A stretch of 32,425 nt of DNA from Hydrogenophaga intermedia. Its GTDB lineage: Bacteria > Pseudomonadota > Gammaproteobacteria > Burkholderiales > Burkholderiaceae_C. Both the position numbers and the translations under genes were made by a program. This document shows, in pieces, positions 14,868-24,521 of this stretch; the stretch's first letter is position 1; each line of letters starts with the position of its first letter. The DNA lies in the NCBI RefSeq assembly GCF_000723405.1, contig NZ_CCAE010000052.1:1-32425 (forward strand). Direction: 5' to 3'. The notes below the pieces were generated by a model. The model was not told the DNA's origin. It did no database searches and worked only from the letters and a program-made list of their open reading frames with translations.

Positions 14868-14997
14868 GTCGTTCAGGCCCTGTACTTGCTGGTGATCGGG
14901 TAGCGCCAGTCCTTGCCGAAGCTGCGGTGCGTCACGCGGATGCCCACGGGCGCCTGGCGGCGCTTGTACTCGTTGATGCGGATCAGCCGCACCACCT
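14801..14997. repeat. Right copy of diverged direct repeat flanking the inserted operon
   Basis: Counterpart of 7798-7993: the last 67 nt of an asparaginase gene, a short gap one base shorter or longer than in the left copy, and the 3' end of the intact nadE. Similarity to the left copy fades upstream of the GATGAAG at 14801 and ends after CACCACCT at 14997, beyond which nadE continues normally. The level of difference is that expected between related species, not between two fresh duplicates. Confidence 0.93.
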
Positions 14998-16558
14998 TCT
15001 CGACGTCGGCGCGCGCGAAGCCCTCGGCGATGAGGGTCTCGGGGCTCTGGTCGTTCTCCATGTAACGCTCGATGATGGCGTCGAGCACGGGGTACTCGGG
15101 CAGACTGTCCTGGTCCGTCTGGTCGGGGCGCAGTTCGGCGCTGGGCGGGCGCGTGATGATGCGCTCGGGAATGGGGTTGGCACCGGTGCCATACGGGTCG
15201 TGCGCGTTGCGCCAGCGAGCGAGCTTGAAGACCGTGGTCTTGGCCACGTCCTTGATGACCGCGAAACCGCCGGCCATGTCGCCGTAGAGCGTGCAGTAGC
15301 CCGTGGCCATCTCGCTCTTGTTGCCGGTGGTCAGCACGATGCTGCCGAACTTGTTGGAGAGCGCCATCAGCAGCGTGCCGCGGATGCGCGCCTGCAGGTT
15401 CTCCTCGGTGGTGTCCTCGGCGCGGCCTTCGAACAGCGGCGCGAGCGAGGCTTTGAAAGCCTCGAACTCGGGCGCGATGGCGATTTCGTCGTAGCGCACG
15501 CCCAGGCGCGCGGCCATGTCGCGCGCGTCGATCCAGGAGATGTCGGCCGTGTAGGGCGAGGGCATCATCACCGTGCGCACCCGGTCCTTGCCCAGCGCGT
15601 CCACGGCAATGGCCAGCACCAGCGCCGAATCGATGCCGCCCGACAGGCCGAGGATGGCGCCCGGGAAACCGTTCTTGCCGATGTAGTCGCGCACGCCCAG
15701 CACCAGCGCGTGCCACAGGTCGGCCTCGGCGCTGTGCTCGCGGTCGATCGACGCCTCGATGCGCCAGCCGTCGCCCGCGCGCTCGAAGCGCGCGTCGAAT
15801 TCGGCCTCCTCGAAGCTGCGCGCACGCCCCGCCAGCTCGCCCGCGGCGTCAAGCACGAAGCTGCGGCCTTCGAAGACGATCTCGTCCTGCCCGCCCACCA
15901 GGTGCGCATACACCAGCGGCAAACCGGTGGCGCGCACGCGCTCGCGCATGGTGGCCTCGCGCTCGCCGCCCTTGCCGGCATGGAACGGCGAGGCGTTGAT
16001 CACCGCGAGCAACTCGGCGCCCGCGGCGCGCGCATCGGCGGCCGGCGCGTCGAACCAGGCGTCCTCGCAGATGAGCAGGCCCACGCGCACCGGCTGGCCA
16101 TCGGCACCGGGCACGTCGAACACGCAGGCACCCTGGCCAGGCACGAAGTAGCGGCGCTCGTCGAACACCTGGTAGTTGGGCAGTTCGCGCTTGGCGTAGG
16201 TGGCGACCACGCGGCCTTCGCACAGCACGCTGGCCGCGTTGTGCAGCGAGGCCACCGCCACGCTACGCCCGCGCGCGCCGTTGCCCGTGCGCGCCGGATG
16301 ACCCACCACGATGTGCAGGCCTTTGAGCTGCGCCGTGGCGGCCGCCACCGACTTGAGGGCATCATCACAGGCGTCGATGAATGCGGGCCGCAGGTACAGG
16401 TCTTCGGCGGCGTAGCCGCAGATGGCGAGTTCGGGCGTGAGCAGCAGCCGCACCCCACGCGCGTGCGCGGCCGTGGCGGCCTCGACGATGCGGCGGGCAT
16501 TGCCCGCCATGTCGCCCACCACGAAATCAAGCTGGGCAACCGATACGGAAAACGACAT
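14873..16558 (-). CDS. nadE: Glutamine-dependent NAD+ synthetase
   Basis: A 561-residue two-domain enzyme that makes NAD+ from deamido-NAD+, ATP and glutamine. The N-terminal nitrilase-type amidase has the catalytic triad Glu43 (LTPELAICGY), Lys123 (YAKRELPNYQVFDERRYF) and Cys164 (LLICEDAWF). The C-terminal synthetase has the P-loop LGLSGGIDSAL, then TTGNKSEMATGY and YGTGANPIPERI. It is complete, with the length typical of betaproteobacterial NadE. It is convergent with the asparaginase gene, now separated from it by the inserted operon, and divergent from the acyltransferase gene by about 30 nt. Confidence 0.97.
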   Translation of the reverse strand: MSFSVSVAQLDFVVGDMAGNARRIVEAATAAHARGVRLLLTPELAICGYAAEDLYLRPAFIDACDDALKSVAAATAQLKGLHIVVGHPARTGNGARGRSVAVASLHNAASVLCEGRVVATYAKRELPNYQVFDERRYFVPGQGACVFDVPGADGQPVRVGLLICEDAWFDAPAADARAAGAELLAVINASPFHAGKGGEREATMRERVRATGLPLVYAHLVGGQDEIVFEGRSFVLDAAGELAGRARSFEEAEFDARFERAGDGWRIEASIDREHSAEADLWHALVLGVRDYIGKNGFPGAILGLSGGIDSALVLAIAVDALGKDRVRTVMMPSPYTADISWIDARDMAARLGVRYDEIAIAPEFEAFKASLAPLFEGRAEDTTEENLQARIRGTLLMALSNKFGSIVLTTGNKSEMATGYCTLYGDMAGGFAVIKDVAKTTVFKLARWRNAHDPYGTGANPIPERIITRPPSAELRPDQTDQDSLPEYPVLDAIIERYMENDQSPETLIAEGFARADVEKVVRLIRINEYKRRQAPVGIRVTHRSFGKDWRYPITSKYRA

Positions 16559-16587
16559 GGAATCTGGTGGGAAAACTGAGGTTGGGC

Positions 16588-17745
16588 GTGGCTGAAATCG
16601 ATTATGTCACCCGGGTTCTGGGCGACTGGGGCGCGGTGGACCCAGCGCAATGGGCCGAGCTGCTGGCCCTGGAGGACGACCCGAGTCCCTTCATGCGCCA
16701 CGACTACCTGCGAGCCATGAGCGAGAGCGGCTGCGCCGCACCCGACACGGGCTGGGCGCCGCGCATCCTCACCCTGTGGCGGGGCAAGCGCCTCGCCGCC
16801 GCCTGCGCGGTCTACCTCAAATCGCACTCCTACGGGGAATACGTGTTCGACTGGGCCTGGGCCAATGCCTACGCGCAGCACGGCCTTCCGTACTACCCCA
16901 AGGCCCTGGTGGCCGTGCCCTTCACCCCCGTGCCGGGTGCGCGCCTGCTGGCGCGCGACGACGCAGCCCGCGCCGCGCTGGTACACGCCCTGGTGAGCTG
17001 GTGCGAAGACCAGCGCCTGTCGTCACTGCACCTGCTGTTCGTTCAGGAGCGCGACGTGGCCGCTTGCGCCGAAGCCGGGCTCATGCTGCGCCACACGGTC
17101 CAGTTCCATTGGGAGAACAAGAACTGGCCCGACTGGGACACCTTCCTCGCCAGCCTGCAACAGGAAAAGCGCAAGAAGATCCGCCAGGAGCGCCGCAAGG
17201 TGGCCGAGGCGGGCGTGGTGTTCCGCCACGCCGAGGGCCGCGCCATCACCCAGGCCGACTGGGACTTCTTCTACCGCTGCTACGAGCGCACCTACCTGGA
17301 GCACGGCAACCCGCCCTATCTCAGCCGCGACTTCTTCGCCCGCCTGGCCGACACCATGCCCGAGCACTGGCTGCTCTTCATCGCGGAACACGACGGCAAG
17401 CCCATCGCCAGCAGCCTGATCGCCATCGATCCCGAACGGCGCGTGGCCTATGGCCGCTACTGGGGTGCCCTGCAGCGCGTGGACTGCCTGCACTTCGAAG
17501 CCTGCTACTACCAGCCGCTGCAGTGGTGCATCGCCCACGGCTACCAGCGTTTCGAGGGCGGTGCCCAGGGCGAGCACAAGATGGCGCGCGCCCTGCTGCC
17601 CGTGAAGACGACCAGCGCCCACTGGCTGGCCCACCCCGCCTTCGCCGAGGCGGTGGACCGCTTCCTCGAACGCGAGGGCGAGGGCGTGGCGCAATACCTG
17701 GAGCACCTCGCCGCGAGAAACCCGCTCAAAGCCGAGCCGTCCTGA
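16588..17745 (+). CDS. COG3146/FemAB-like N-acyltransferase
   Basis: A ~385-residue protein of the family often annotated as GNAT or peptidogalycan biosynthesis N-acyltransferase (DUF482, COG3146). Markers are PFMRHDYLRAM, YFKSHSYGEYVFDWAW-like sequence (LKSHSYGEYVFDWAWANAY), HWENKNWPDWDTFLASLQQEKRKKIRQERRKV, and the C-terminal FEGGAQGEHKMARALLPVKTTSAHWL. The biological substrate is not established. GTG 16588 is preferred because GAGG lies 6 nt upstream; GTG 16567, in frame, would add seven residues. It is divergent from nadE and followed after 28 nt by a small membrane protein gene and a bactofilin gene. Confidence 0.83.
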   Translation: MAEIDYVTRVLGDWGAVDPAQWAELLALEDDPSPFMRHDYLRAMSESGCAAPDTGWAPRILTLWRGKRLAAACAVYLKSHSYGEYVFDWAWANAYAQHGLPYYPKALVAVPFTPVPGARLLARDDAARAALVHALVSWCEDQRLSSLHLLFVQERDVAACAEAGLMLRHTVQFHWENKNWPDWDTFLASLQQEKRKKIRQERRKVAEAGVVFRHAEGRAITQADWDFFYRCYERTYLEHGNPPYLSRDFFARLADTMPEHWLLFIAEHDGKPIASSLIAIDPERRVAYGRYWGALQRVDCLHFEACYYQPLQWCIAHGYQRFEGGAQGEHKMARALLPVKTTSAHWLAHPAFAEAVDRFLEREGEGVAQYLEHLAARNPLKAEPS

Positions 17746-17773
17746 TCAAACCCTTTCGCTACACTCGACCGCC

Positions 17774-18121
17774 ATGGACGAGCAGGACGCGTTCTTCACC
17801 CACGGCATCGTGGGCACCCCGTTCTCGGTGCTGCTCGGGCGGCGCATGGGCGCGGACGGCCTGAAGGCCCAGGGCCTGCAGCTCGATCCCGACGACGGCA
17901 CCACCCGCCTGAGCCCGGCCTGGCAGCCGTGGGCGCTGGAGCGCCTGGGCGAGCAGGCCCCTGGCACGCCGCGCCGTCGCCCCAAACCTCTGCGCCGCTG
18001 GCTGGAGCGCCACGCGCTGGCCATCGCCACGCTGGGCCTGGTCGCCCTCGTCACCGGTCTGACCTTGACCGCCCTGGCCCAGGGCTGGCTGGCCGCACTG
18101 ATGCAAAGACTTCCATGGTGA
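17774..18121 (+). CDS. Hypothetical small membrane protein
   Basis: A 115-residue protein of no recognised family. The N-terminal ~75 residues are soluble and proline/arginine-rich near their end (PGTPRRRPKPLRRWLERH). They are followed by a single transmembrane helix at about 84-107 (AIATLGLVALVTGLTLTALA) and a short tail. The positive cluster before the helix suggests an N-in orientation. The stop overlaps the bactofilin start region, indicating co-translation, so it may be a membrane partner for the bactofilin polymer; this is inferred from position only. Confidence 0.65.
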   Translation: MDEQDAFFTHGIVGTPFSVLLGRRMGADGLKAQGLQLDPDDGTTRLSPAWQPWALERLGEQAPGTPRRRPKPLRRWLERHALAIATLGLVALVTGLTLTALAQGWLAALMQRLPW

Positions 18122-18564
18122 GCAAGACCGCGCAGGACACCCTGACCATCGACCCGGTGGCGATGGACATCGTCAACCGCGTGGCGGCGGGCTGCGACCT
18201 GAGCGGTGACCTGAACTTCGAAGGCGGCCTGCTCGTGCAGGGCCAGCTCGAAGGCCACATCCGCGTCGACGGCCGCCTGATCATCTGGAGCGGCGCCAGC
18301 GTGCGCGGGCGCATCCGCGTGATGGGCGACCTGTACCTCTTCGGCCAGCTCGGCTCGCCCAACGGCGGCCCGCACGACACCAGCCTGGAGTGCGAGGGCA
18401 TGGTCTACGTGAGCAAGTCCGGCGTCTCCACCGGCACCCTGTTCGCGCGGCGGCTGCAGATGTACGAAGGGGCCCAACTCAAGGGCCCCTTCCATACCTT
18501 GCAGGTCAACGACCGCCTGCCGGTGCTGCGCGACGTTCTGGTGCAGCCGCCGGACGCGCCCTGA
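18115..18564 (+). CDS. Bactofilin (polymer-forming cytoskeletal protein)
   Basis: A 149-residue bactofilin-domain protein. The central part is a right-handed beta-helix with repeating hydrophobic/glycine strands: CDLSGDLNFEGGLLVQGQLEGHIRVDGRLIIWSGASVRGRIRVMGDLYLFG, then VYVSKSGVSTGTLFARRLQMYEGAQLKGPF. Bactofilins self-assemble into filaments that localise cell-wall or polarity proteins. ATG 18115 and GTG 18118 are both possible; either overlaps the stop of the preceding membrane-protein gene. The insertion GSPNGGPHDTSLECEGM between strands is an unusual loop. Confidence 0.85.
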   Translation: MVSKTAQDTLTIDPVAMDIVNRVAAGCDLSGDLNFEGGLLVQGQLEGHIRVDGRLIIWSGASVRGRIRVMGDLYLFGQLGSPNGGPHDTSLECEGMVYVSKSGVSTGTLFARRLQMYEGAQLKGPFHTLQVNDRLPVLRDVLVQPPDAP

Positions 18565-18580
18565 AGCGATCCGCCGCCGG

Positions 18581-18644
18581 GCCGCCCCAAGGCGGATCAG
18601 CCCCCTCGGGGGGCAGCGACCCGCGAAGCGGCGGAGCGTGGGGG
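18581..18644. repeat. GC-rich intergenic repeat, copy 1
   Basis: Non-coding element after the bactofilin gene with core CCCCCTCGGGGGGCAGCGA followed by GCGAAGCGGCGGAGCGTGGGGG. A related copy in the opposite orientation lies at 21553-21620. Such elements recur between convergent or tail ends of genes in Comamonadaceae and can form stable hairpins. They probably affect transcript ends. Confidence 0.6.
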
Positions 18645-18652
18645 TCCTTGTT

Positions 18653-19195
18653 TCAGGCCTTCTTCTGCGCCTTTTCGTAGTTCGCGATCCCGTCCAGGAT
18701 CTCCTTGTGCGCGGCCGCCTTGTCGGCCCAGCCCAGCACCTTGACCCACTTGCCCTGCTCCAGGTCCTTGTAGTGCTCGAAGAAGTGCTGGATGGTCTTC
18801 AGGCGCATCGGGTTCAGGTCCTCCGGCTTCTGCCACTGGGTGTAGATCGACAGAATCTTGTCCACCGGCACGGCCAGCAGCTTGGCGTCCTCGCCGGCCT
18901 CGTCTTCCATGCGCAGCATGCCCAGGGCGCGGCAGGTCACCACCACGCCGGGGTGCAGCGGCACGGGGGTGATCACCAGCACGTCCACCGGGTCGCCGTC
19001 GCCCGAGATGGTCTTGGGGATATAGCCGTAGTTCGTCGGGTAGTGCATGGACGTGCTCATGAAGCGGTCCACGAAGATGGCGCCGGTTTCCTTGTCGACC
19101 TCGTACTTGATCGGGTCGGCGTTCATCGGGATTTCGATGATGACGTTGAACGCGTCGGGAACCTTGCTGCCAGGGGTGACGTTGTCGAGGGACAT
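18653..19195 (-). CDS. ppa: Inorganic pyrophosphatase (soluble, family I)
   Basis: A 180-residue cytoplasmic Mg2+-dependent pyrophosphatase that pulls biosynthetic reactions forward by hydrolysing PPi. Family I active-site residues are present: EIP and KYEVDKETGAIFVDRF near the N-terminus, YPTNYGYIPKT, and the signature DGDPVDVLV. The length matches bacterial hexameric enzymes. The ATG at 19195 lacks an obvious strong ribosome site, but homologous sequence starts at MSLDNVTPG. It is divergent from the membrane pyrophosphatase gene hppA, so two enzymes for the same substrate sit head to head. Confidence 0.96.
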   Translation of the reverse strand: MSLDNVTPGSKVPDAFNVIIEIPMNADPIKYEVDKETGAIFVDRFMSTSMHYPTNYGYIPKTISGDGDPVDVLVITPVPLHPGVVVTCRALGMLRMEDEAGEDAKLLAVPVDKILSIYTQWQKPEDLNPMRLKTIQHFFEHYKDLEQGKWVKVLGWADKAAAHKEILDGIANYEKAQKKA

Positions 19196-19483
19196 GGATT
19201 GCTCGGGAGGAGTTGTGGGAAACGGGGTAACGGAGCGTCACGGGCTTGACACGCGCGAGGCCTGGGCGCAATGCCCTGCTCCGTATTTACCCTGATTTTA
19301 CCGACGCCAGCCTGACAGCCCCGATGGCAAACCGGCCGAATCTGGCTACATTGAAGCGGTTGGCCAATCGCCTGCGCCTTGCTGCAACTTCCGCAGCAGA
19401 GACGACAGCGAGGAAGCAACGCAGCGGGGGCAGCCCCGGAGGCGTTGCCCCCTCCAAGTCGAACTCATTGGCAGGAGAACTTC
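19196..19483. promoter_or_regulatory. Divergent ppa/hppA regulatory region
   Basis: A 288-nt gap between divergent genes. A perfect TTGACA lies at 19246-19251 on the plus strand, but the hexamer 17 nt downstream (CAATGC) is a poor -10, so a sigma-70 promoter is only tentative. The part 19425-19460 carries a GCAGCGGGGGCAGCCCCGG hairpin-like stretch. The hppA ribosome site AGGAG lies at about 19473-19477. No coding sequence is supported. Confidence 0.35.
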
Positions 19484-21544
<2,061 letters not shown>

Positions 21545-21552
21545 CAGGACAC

Positions 21553-21620
21553 ACCCCCGCCGCGCTTCGCGCGACCCCCTCGAGGGGGCGGCATCAGCGG
21601 CCCGGCAAAGCCGGTTCCGC
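21553..21620. repeat. GC-rich intergenic repeat, copy 2 (inverted)
   Basis: Downstream of hppA. Its reverse complement has CCCCCTCGAGGGGG followed by GCGCGAAGCGCGGCGGGGG, paralleling copy 1 at 18581-18644. The CCCCCTCGAGGGGG core is a perfect palindrome. Together the two copies bracket the ppa-hppA unit. Confidence 0.6.
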
Positions 21621-21636
21621 GATGCCTCTGGACAAG

Positions 21637-21661
21637 AAAAAGCCCGCCAAGCGGGCTTTTT
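21637..21661. terminator. Bidirectional intrinsic terminator after hppA
   Basis: AAAAAGCCCGC, loop CAA, GCGGGCTTTTT: a perfect GC stem flanked by A and T runs, so it can stop transcription in both directions. It separates hppA from the convergent toxin-antitoxin genes. Confidence 0.9.
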
Positions 21662-21678
21662 CTTTGGCGCCTTCACCG

Positions 21679-21885
21679 CTACGGGAGCTGGAAGAGCAAC
21701 TCGCGCTCGTGCTTCAGCGCCAGCAGCACCACGCGGTCGTCGCCGTGCGCGTAGAGCAGCACGTATGGTTTGACAACCAGTTCGCGCAAATGCGGTACGC
21801 CGTGCGCCGCGGCGAGCGATGCCGCGCGTTCGGCCATGGAACGCTCCTGGGCGGCCTGAACGCGCGCGTTGACCGGCAAGGGCAC
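21679..21885 (-). CDS. RelE/ParE-like toxin, apparently N-terminally shortened
   Basis: A 68-residue product. Residues 27-65 (HGVPHLRELVVKPYVLLYAHGDDRVVLLALKHERE) match the C-terminal beta-sheet half of RelE/ParE toxins, which end RELVxxxYxxxYRxxxDxVxxLxxxH. The usual N-terminal ~45 residues with two helices are mostly absent. The GTG start at 21885 lies 6 nt after the antitoxin stop and in the same frame, so only a TGA separates them. No better N-terminus appears in the other frames. It may be a decayed toxin or a natural short form. It is convergent with hppA across a strong terminator. Confidence 0.6.
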   Translation of the reverse strand: MPLPVNARVQAAQERSMAERAASLAAAHGVPHLRELVVKPYVLLYAHGDDRVVLLALKHERELLFQLP

Positions 21886-21891
21886 CTGGGA

Positions 21892-22200
21892 TCAGGCCTT
21901 CTTGCGGGAACGCGCGGGGCGCACGGACAGGGCGCGATCGAGTTCCGATTCGTCCAATACCCGGCCAGCCGCCAGATCCTCCAGGCCCTGGAGCGCGCTC
22001 TGCGCCAGCACCAGTCCGGCATGCTCTGCCTCGAGCGCATGGTAGTAGTCCAGCTTGCGCGCATCGACCAGCGCCACGTAGCTGGCGCCGTTCTTGGTCA
22101 GCAGTTTTTCAACGCCATGCCCCACGACGTCCTCAGCCAGCTCGGTGAGCCGGGCACGGGCCTCGCTGATGGGCACCACATCGATGGATCGCAAAATCAT
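21892..22200 (-). CDS. Phd/YefM-type antitoxin
   Basis: A 102-residue protein. The N-terminal part, MILRSIDVVPISEARARLTELAEDVV, followed by LLTKNGASYVALVDARKLDYY, fits the Phd/YefM DNA-binding domain. The C-terminal tail is charged and would bind the toxin. ATG 22200 is chosen because AGGA lies 7 nt upstream and the conserved domain starts there; an ATG at 22230 would add ten residues. Family members repress their own operon. The 52-nt gap to the TetR gene contains an AT-rich stretch (GTTAACAAATAATGTAAC) that could be promoter and operator. Confidence 0.8.
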   Translation of the reverse strand: MILRSIDVVPISEARARLTELAEDVVGHGVEKLLTKNGASYVALVDARKLDYYHALEAEHAGLVLAQSALQGLEDLAAGRVLDESELDRALSVRPARSRKKA

Positions 22201-22252
22201 GGCCCTGTCCTTGAATGAGTGCGTTAACAAATAATGTAACGAACCGCCTTGC

Positions 22253-22846
22253 TCAGACCTGCGCCAGCCGGCGCACGATGTCGCTGGCCGCCGGCGTCAG
22301 TTCGGTGAGCCGTGCCTGCTCGCCGCGCTCGATGGCGTCGAGCACGAGTTCGGTGATCGCGCCCACCGCCGCCAGGGCCATGGCCTCGCTCAGGGCGTGC
22401 GCGGCGTCGCGGTCGCGGTTGACGGTGTCGCGCATGAAGTCGGCCAGGGTGCGCATCACCTCGCGGCGCACGGCAGCGCCCGCCGCGCCCAGGTGGTGGA
22501 TCTCCACGAACAGCGTGCGCAGGAGTTGCGGGCCGCCCGCCAAGTGCGCGAAGTAGGCGTGCAAGGCCGCCTCCAGCTGTGCCTGCCAGGGCCGATCCGG
22601 CTGCACCGACTCGCGCAGCGTGCGCAGCGCGGACGCACTGGCTTGCCGGTACAGCACCAGGAAGCAGGCGTCCTTGTCGCTGAAGTGCTCATAGAAGCTG
22701 CGCTTGGACACGCCGGCCTCGCGCACCACGTCGGACACGGTGGTGGCGGCCAGGCCCTTTTCACCGGCGACCACGGCCAGGGCGCGCAGCAGGCGCGTGT
22801 CGTGCGATTCGGCGGTGGCGAGAGCGCTGGCGTCTGGGCGTGGCAT
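22253..22846 (-). CDS. TetR family transcriptional regulator
   Basis: A 197-residue repressor-like protein with an N-terminal helix-turn-helix: LLRALAVVAGEKGLAATTVSDVVREAGVSKRSFYEHFSDKDACFLVLY (about 19-66). The remaining helical domain would bind a ligand. It lies 23 nt downstream of the Rieske oxygenase gene on the same strand, so it is probably co-transcribed and likely controls that gene. The ligand is unknown. A hairpin in the oxygenase leader (24037-24065) is one possible binding site. Confidence 0.88.
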   Translation of the reverse strand: MPRPDASALATAESHDTRLLRALAVVAGEKGLAATTVSDVVREAGVSKRSFYEHFSDKDACFLVLYRQASASALRTLRESVQPDRPWQAQLEAALHAYFAHLAGGPQLLRTLFVEIHHLGAAGAAVRREVMRTLADFMRDTVNRDRDAAHALSEAMALAAVGAITELVLDAIERGEQARLTELTPAASDIVRRLAQV

Positions 22847-22869
22847 CGCGCCATCTTAGGCCAGCAGGT

Positions 22870-24024
22870 TCAAGCCCCCTGGGCCAGCACCCGTTCCACC
22901 GCCGCGTGAAAGCGGGCGGCGCTGCACTCCGTGGCGCCCAGGTGCCAGTGCGCATTCGCCCCGCTGGCCAGGGTGGACTGGCAACTCACGCCGAGCGCGA
23001 AGTCCTCGTCCAGCGCGCCCCAGAAGGACTCGACATTGCGCTGCCAGTGGCGGGCCGCCTTCTCGCTCGCCGGCCTTTCGGGGATCAGCGTGCACGCGCG
23101 CACGGTGCTGTGGCCCACGCTGTCGGGCAACACGGTGAACAGGTTGGCGTGGTCGCCTTCGTGCAGGATGAAGGTCGCCGGGAAGAAGAAGTAGATGATG
23201 TTCGAGTGCGGCCCGATCGCCCATTGCGCGGGCGGCTGATCGCGCAGTCCGGCCATGCTGCGCTTGGGCAGCAGCAGGCGCTGGTGGTCGCCGTCGTGGT
23301 CGGCGATCAGCAGGTTGTCGTGGAACAAGTGGGCGATGCTGTCGCGGTGCGCGTACTGGAAGTGGTACGTCTCCAGGTTGCCCTCGAAGGGAATTTTCCA
23401 GTTCGCCGCGTTGGCGAAGCTGCGTTCGTGGAATGGCACCCAGCTGTCGTAGCCCCAGTTCCGCAAGTCCTGGCCGAAGCGGCCCAGGTGGCGTTCCAGG
23501 TCGATGCGATCGGGCTCGCCCTCGCGCAGCGCGCGCGGCACCACCCACACCAGACCCAGGGCCTCGCCCACCGGCACGCGCGCGAGCCAGCAGCGCTCGG
23601 GTGGCGCGTGCGGAAAATCCTGCGCGTGCGGGCGGCCCCGCAAGGCGCCGTCCAGCCCGTATGTCCAGCTGTGGTACGGGCAGATGAAGGCCCGCCGTTG
23701 GTGAGTTCCTTCGGGCAACAGGCGCGCGCCGCGGTGGCGGCAGGCGTTGATGAAGGCATTGAGCTCACCGCCCTCGCCTCGCGACAGCAGCACAGGCACG
23801 CCCGCCACCTCGAGCGCCAGGCTGTCCCCCGCCGCCGGCAGGCTGCCCGAGGCACACACCGCCAGCGGCATGGTGTTGAACAGAAGCGCGCGCTCTTTCT
23901 CGAAGCGCGCCGGGTCCAGGTAACGGCTCACCGGGCTGATCGCGGGCTCGCCGCGCTCGCTGGCGCCGGCCTCGATGAGCGCCAGCGCGCGCTCGATCAG
24001 GCGGACCTGTTCATCGTGGTGCAT
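22870..24024 (-). CDS. Rieske non-haem iron oxygenase, alpha subunit
   Basis: A 384-residue oxygenase. The Rieske [2Fe-2S] ligands are Cys95-x-His97 and Cys115-x2-His118 (CRHRGARLLPEG...FICPYHSWTYGLDG). The mononuclear iron site is in GNLETYHFQYAH with His221 and His226. Such enzymes add O2-derived oxygen to aromatic, amine or other substrates and need a reductase, which is not encoded nearby. The ATG at 24024 has an AGAGGAGA site 5 nt upstream; the frame remains open to 24315 but that part is shadow of the response regulator gene. The downstream TetR gene suggests substrate-induced expression. The substrate cannot be told from sequence. Confidence 0.88.
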   Translation of the reverse strand: MHHDEQVRLIERALALIEAGASERGEPAISPVSRYLDPARFEKERALLFNTMPLAVCASGSLPAAGDSLALEVAGVPVLLSRGEGGELNAFINACRHRGARLLPEGTHQRRAFICPYHSWTYGLDGALRGRPHAQDFPHAPPERCWLARVPVGEALGLVWVVPRALREGEPDRIDLERHLGRFGQDLRNWGYDSWVPFHERSFANAANWKIPFEGNLETYHFQYAHRDSIAHLFHDNLLIADHDGDHQRLLLPKRSMAGLRDQPPAQWAIGPHSNIIYFFFPATFILHEGDHANLFTVLPDSVGHSTVRACTLIPERPASEKAARHWQRNVESFWGALDEDFALGVSCQSTLASGANAHWHLGATECSAARFHAAVERVLAQGA

Positions 24025-24036
24025 GCGGTCTCCTCT

Positions 24037-24065
24037 GCCCCGTGTGCGGTGCACGGGTGCGGGGC
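24037..24065. promoter_or_regulatory. Inverted repeat just upstream of the Rieske oxygenase gene
   Basis: GCCCCG (24037-24042) and CGGGGC (24060-24065) form outer arms. An alternative inner pairing CCCGTG/CACGGG also exists. It lies in the likely 5' leader, 13 nt from the start codon, and could be an operator for the co-located TetR protein or an RNA hairpin. High GC makes chance pairing possible. Confidence 0.3.
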
Positions 24066-24116
24066 ATTGTGCATGCCGCGCCGCTTGCATAGCGCCGCCC
24101 ACGCGACGCGGGAACC

Positions 24117-24521
24117 TCAGCCCGCGCAGGCCTTGGCGCGCGCGCGCTCCATCACTCGCTCCAGCGCTTCGCGAGTGAGCGGCTTGATCAGGAAGTCCTC
24201 GATGACGGCGATCGCGTCCGCCGTGTGGCGGTCGTCGCGCCAGGTGGACGAGGTCAGCACGCTCACGAACACCGAGCGGTCCTCGCCCACCAGGGTGTCG
24301 ACCTGGCGCGCGCAATCGAAGCCGCTCATGCCGGGCAGGTTGATGTCCAGCAGCACCAGGGTCGGCACCCCGCCCTCGTCCTGGCGCAGGAATTGCAAGA
24401 AGTCTTCGGCCGACTCGAAGGCGCGGATCTCACCCGCGAAACCGGTCTTGCGGATGGTGATCTCGTGGAACAGGTTGTCGTTCTCGCTGTCGTCGACGAG
24501 CAGGATGCGTTCGGTATTCAT
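24117..24521 (-). CDS. Single-domain response regulator (CheY-like receiver)
   Basis: A 134-residue receiver domain without an output domain. Acidic pocket Asp10-Asp11 (ILLVDDSEND), phosphorylation site Asp59 (LVLLDINLPGMSGFD), Thr90/Ser91 switch (VLTSST) and Lys113 (FLIKPLTREAL) are all present. The REC-only type seen next to phytochrome or hybrid histidine kinases is similar, but no kinase is encoded here, so it is an orphan. ATG 24521 starts at MNTERILLVDD; the open frame upstream is not conserved. It probably has its own promoter in the 24522-24940 gap. Confidence 0.9.
   Translation of the reverse strand: MNTERILLVDDSENDNLFHEITIRKTGFAGEIRAFESAEDFLQFLRQDEGGVPTLVLLDINLPGMSGFDCARQVDTLVGEDRSVFVSVLTSSTWRDDRHTADAIAVIEDFLIKPLTREALERVMERARAKACAG

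Noticed and set aside
14927..16579. 550-codon plus-strand open frame opposite nadE
   Set aside because: Antisense shadow with no recognisable domain; nadE has all catalytic residues.
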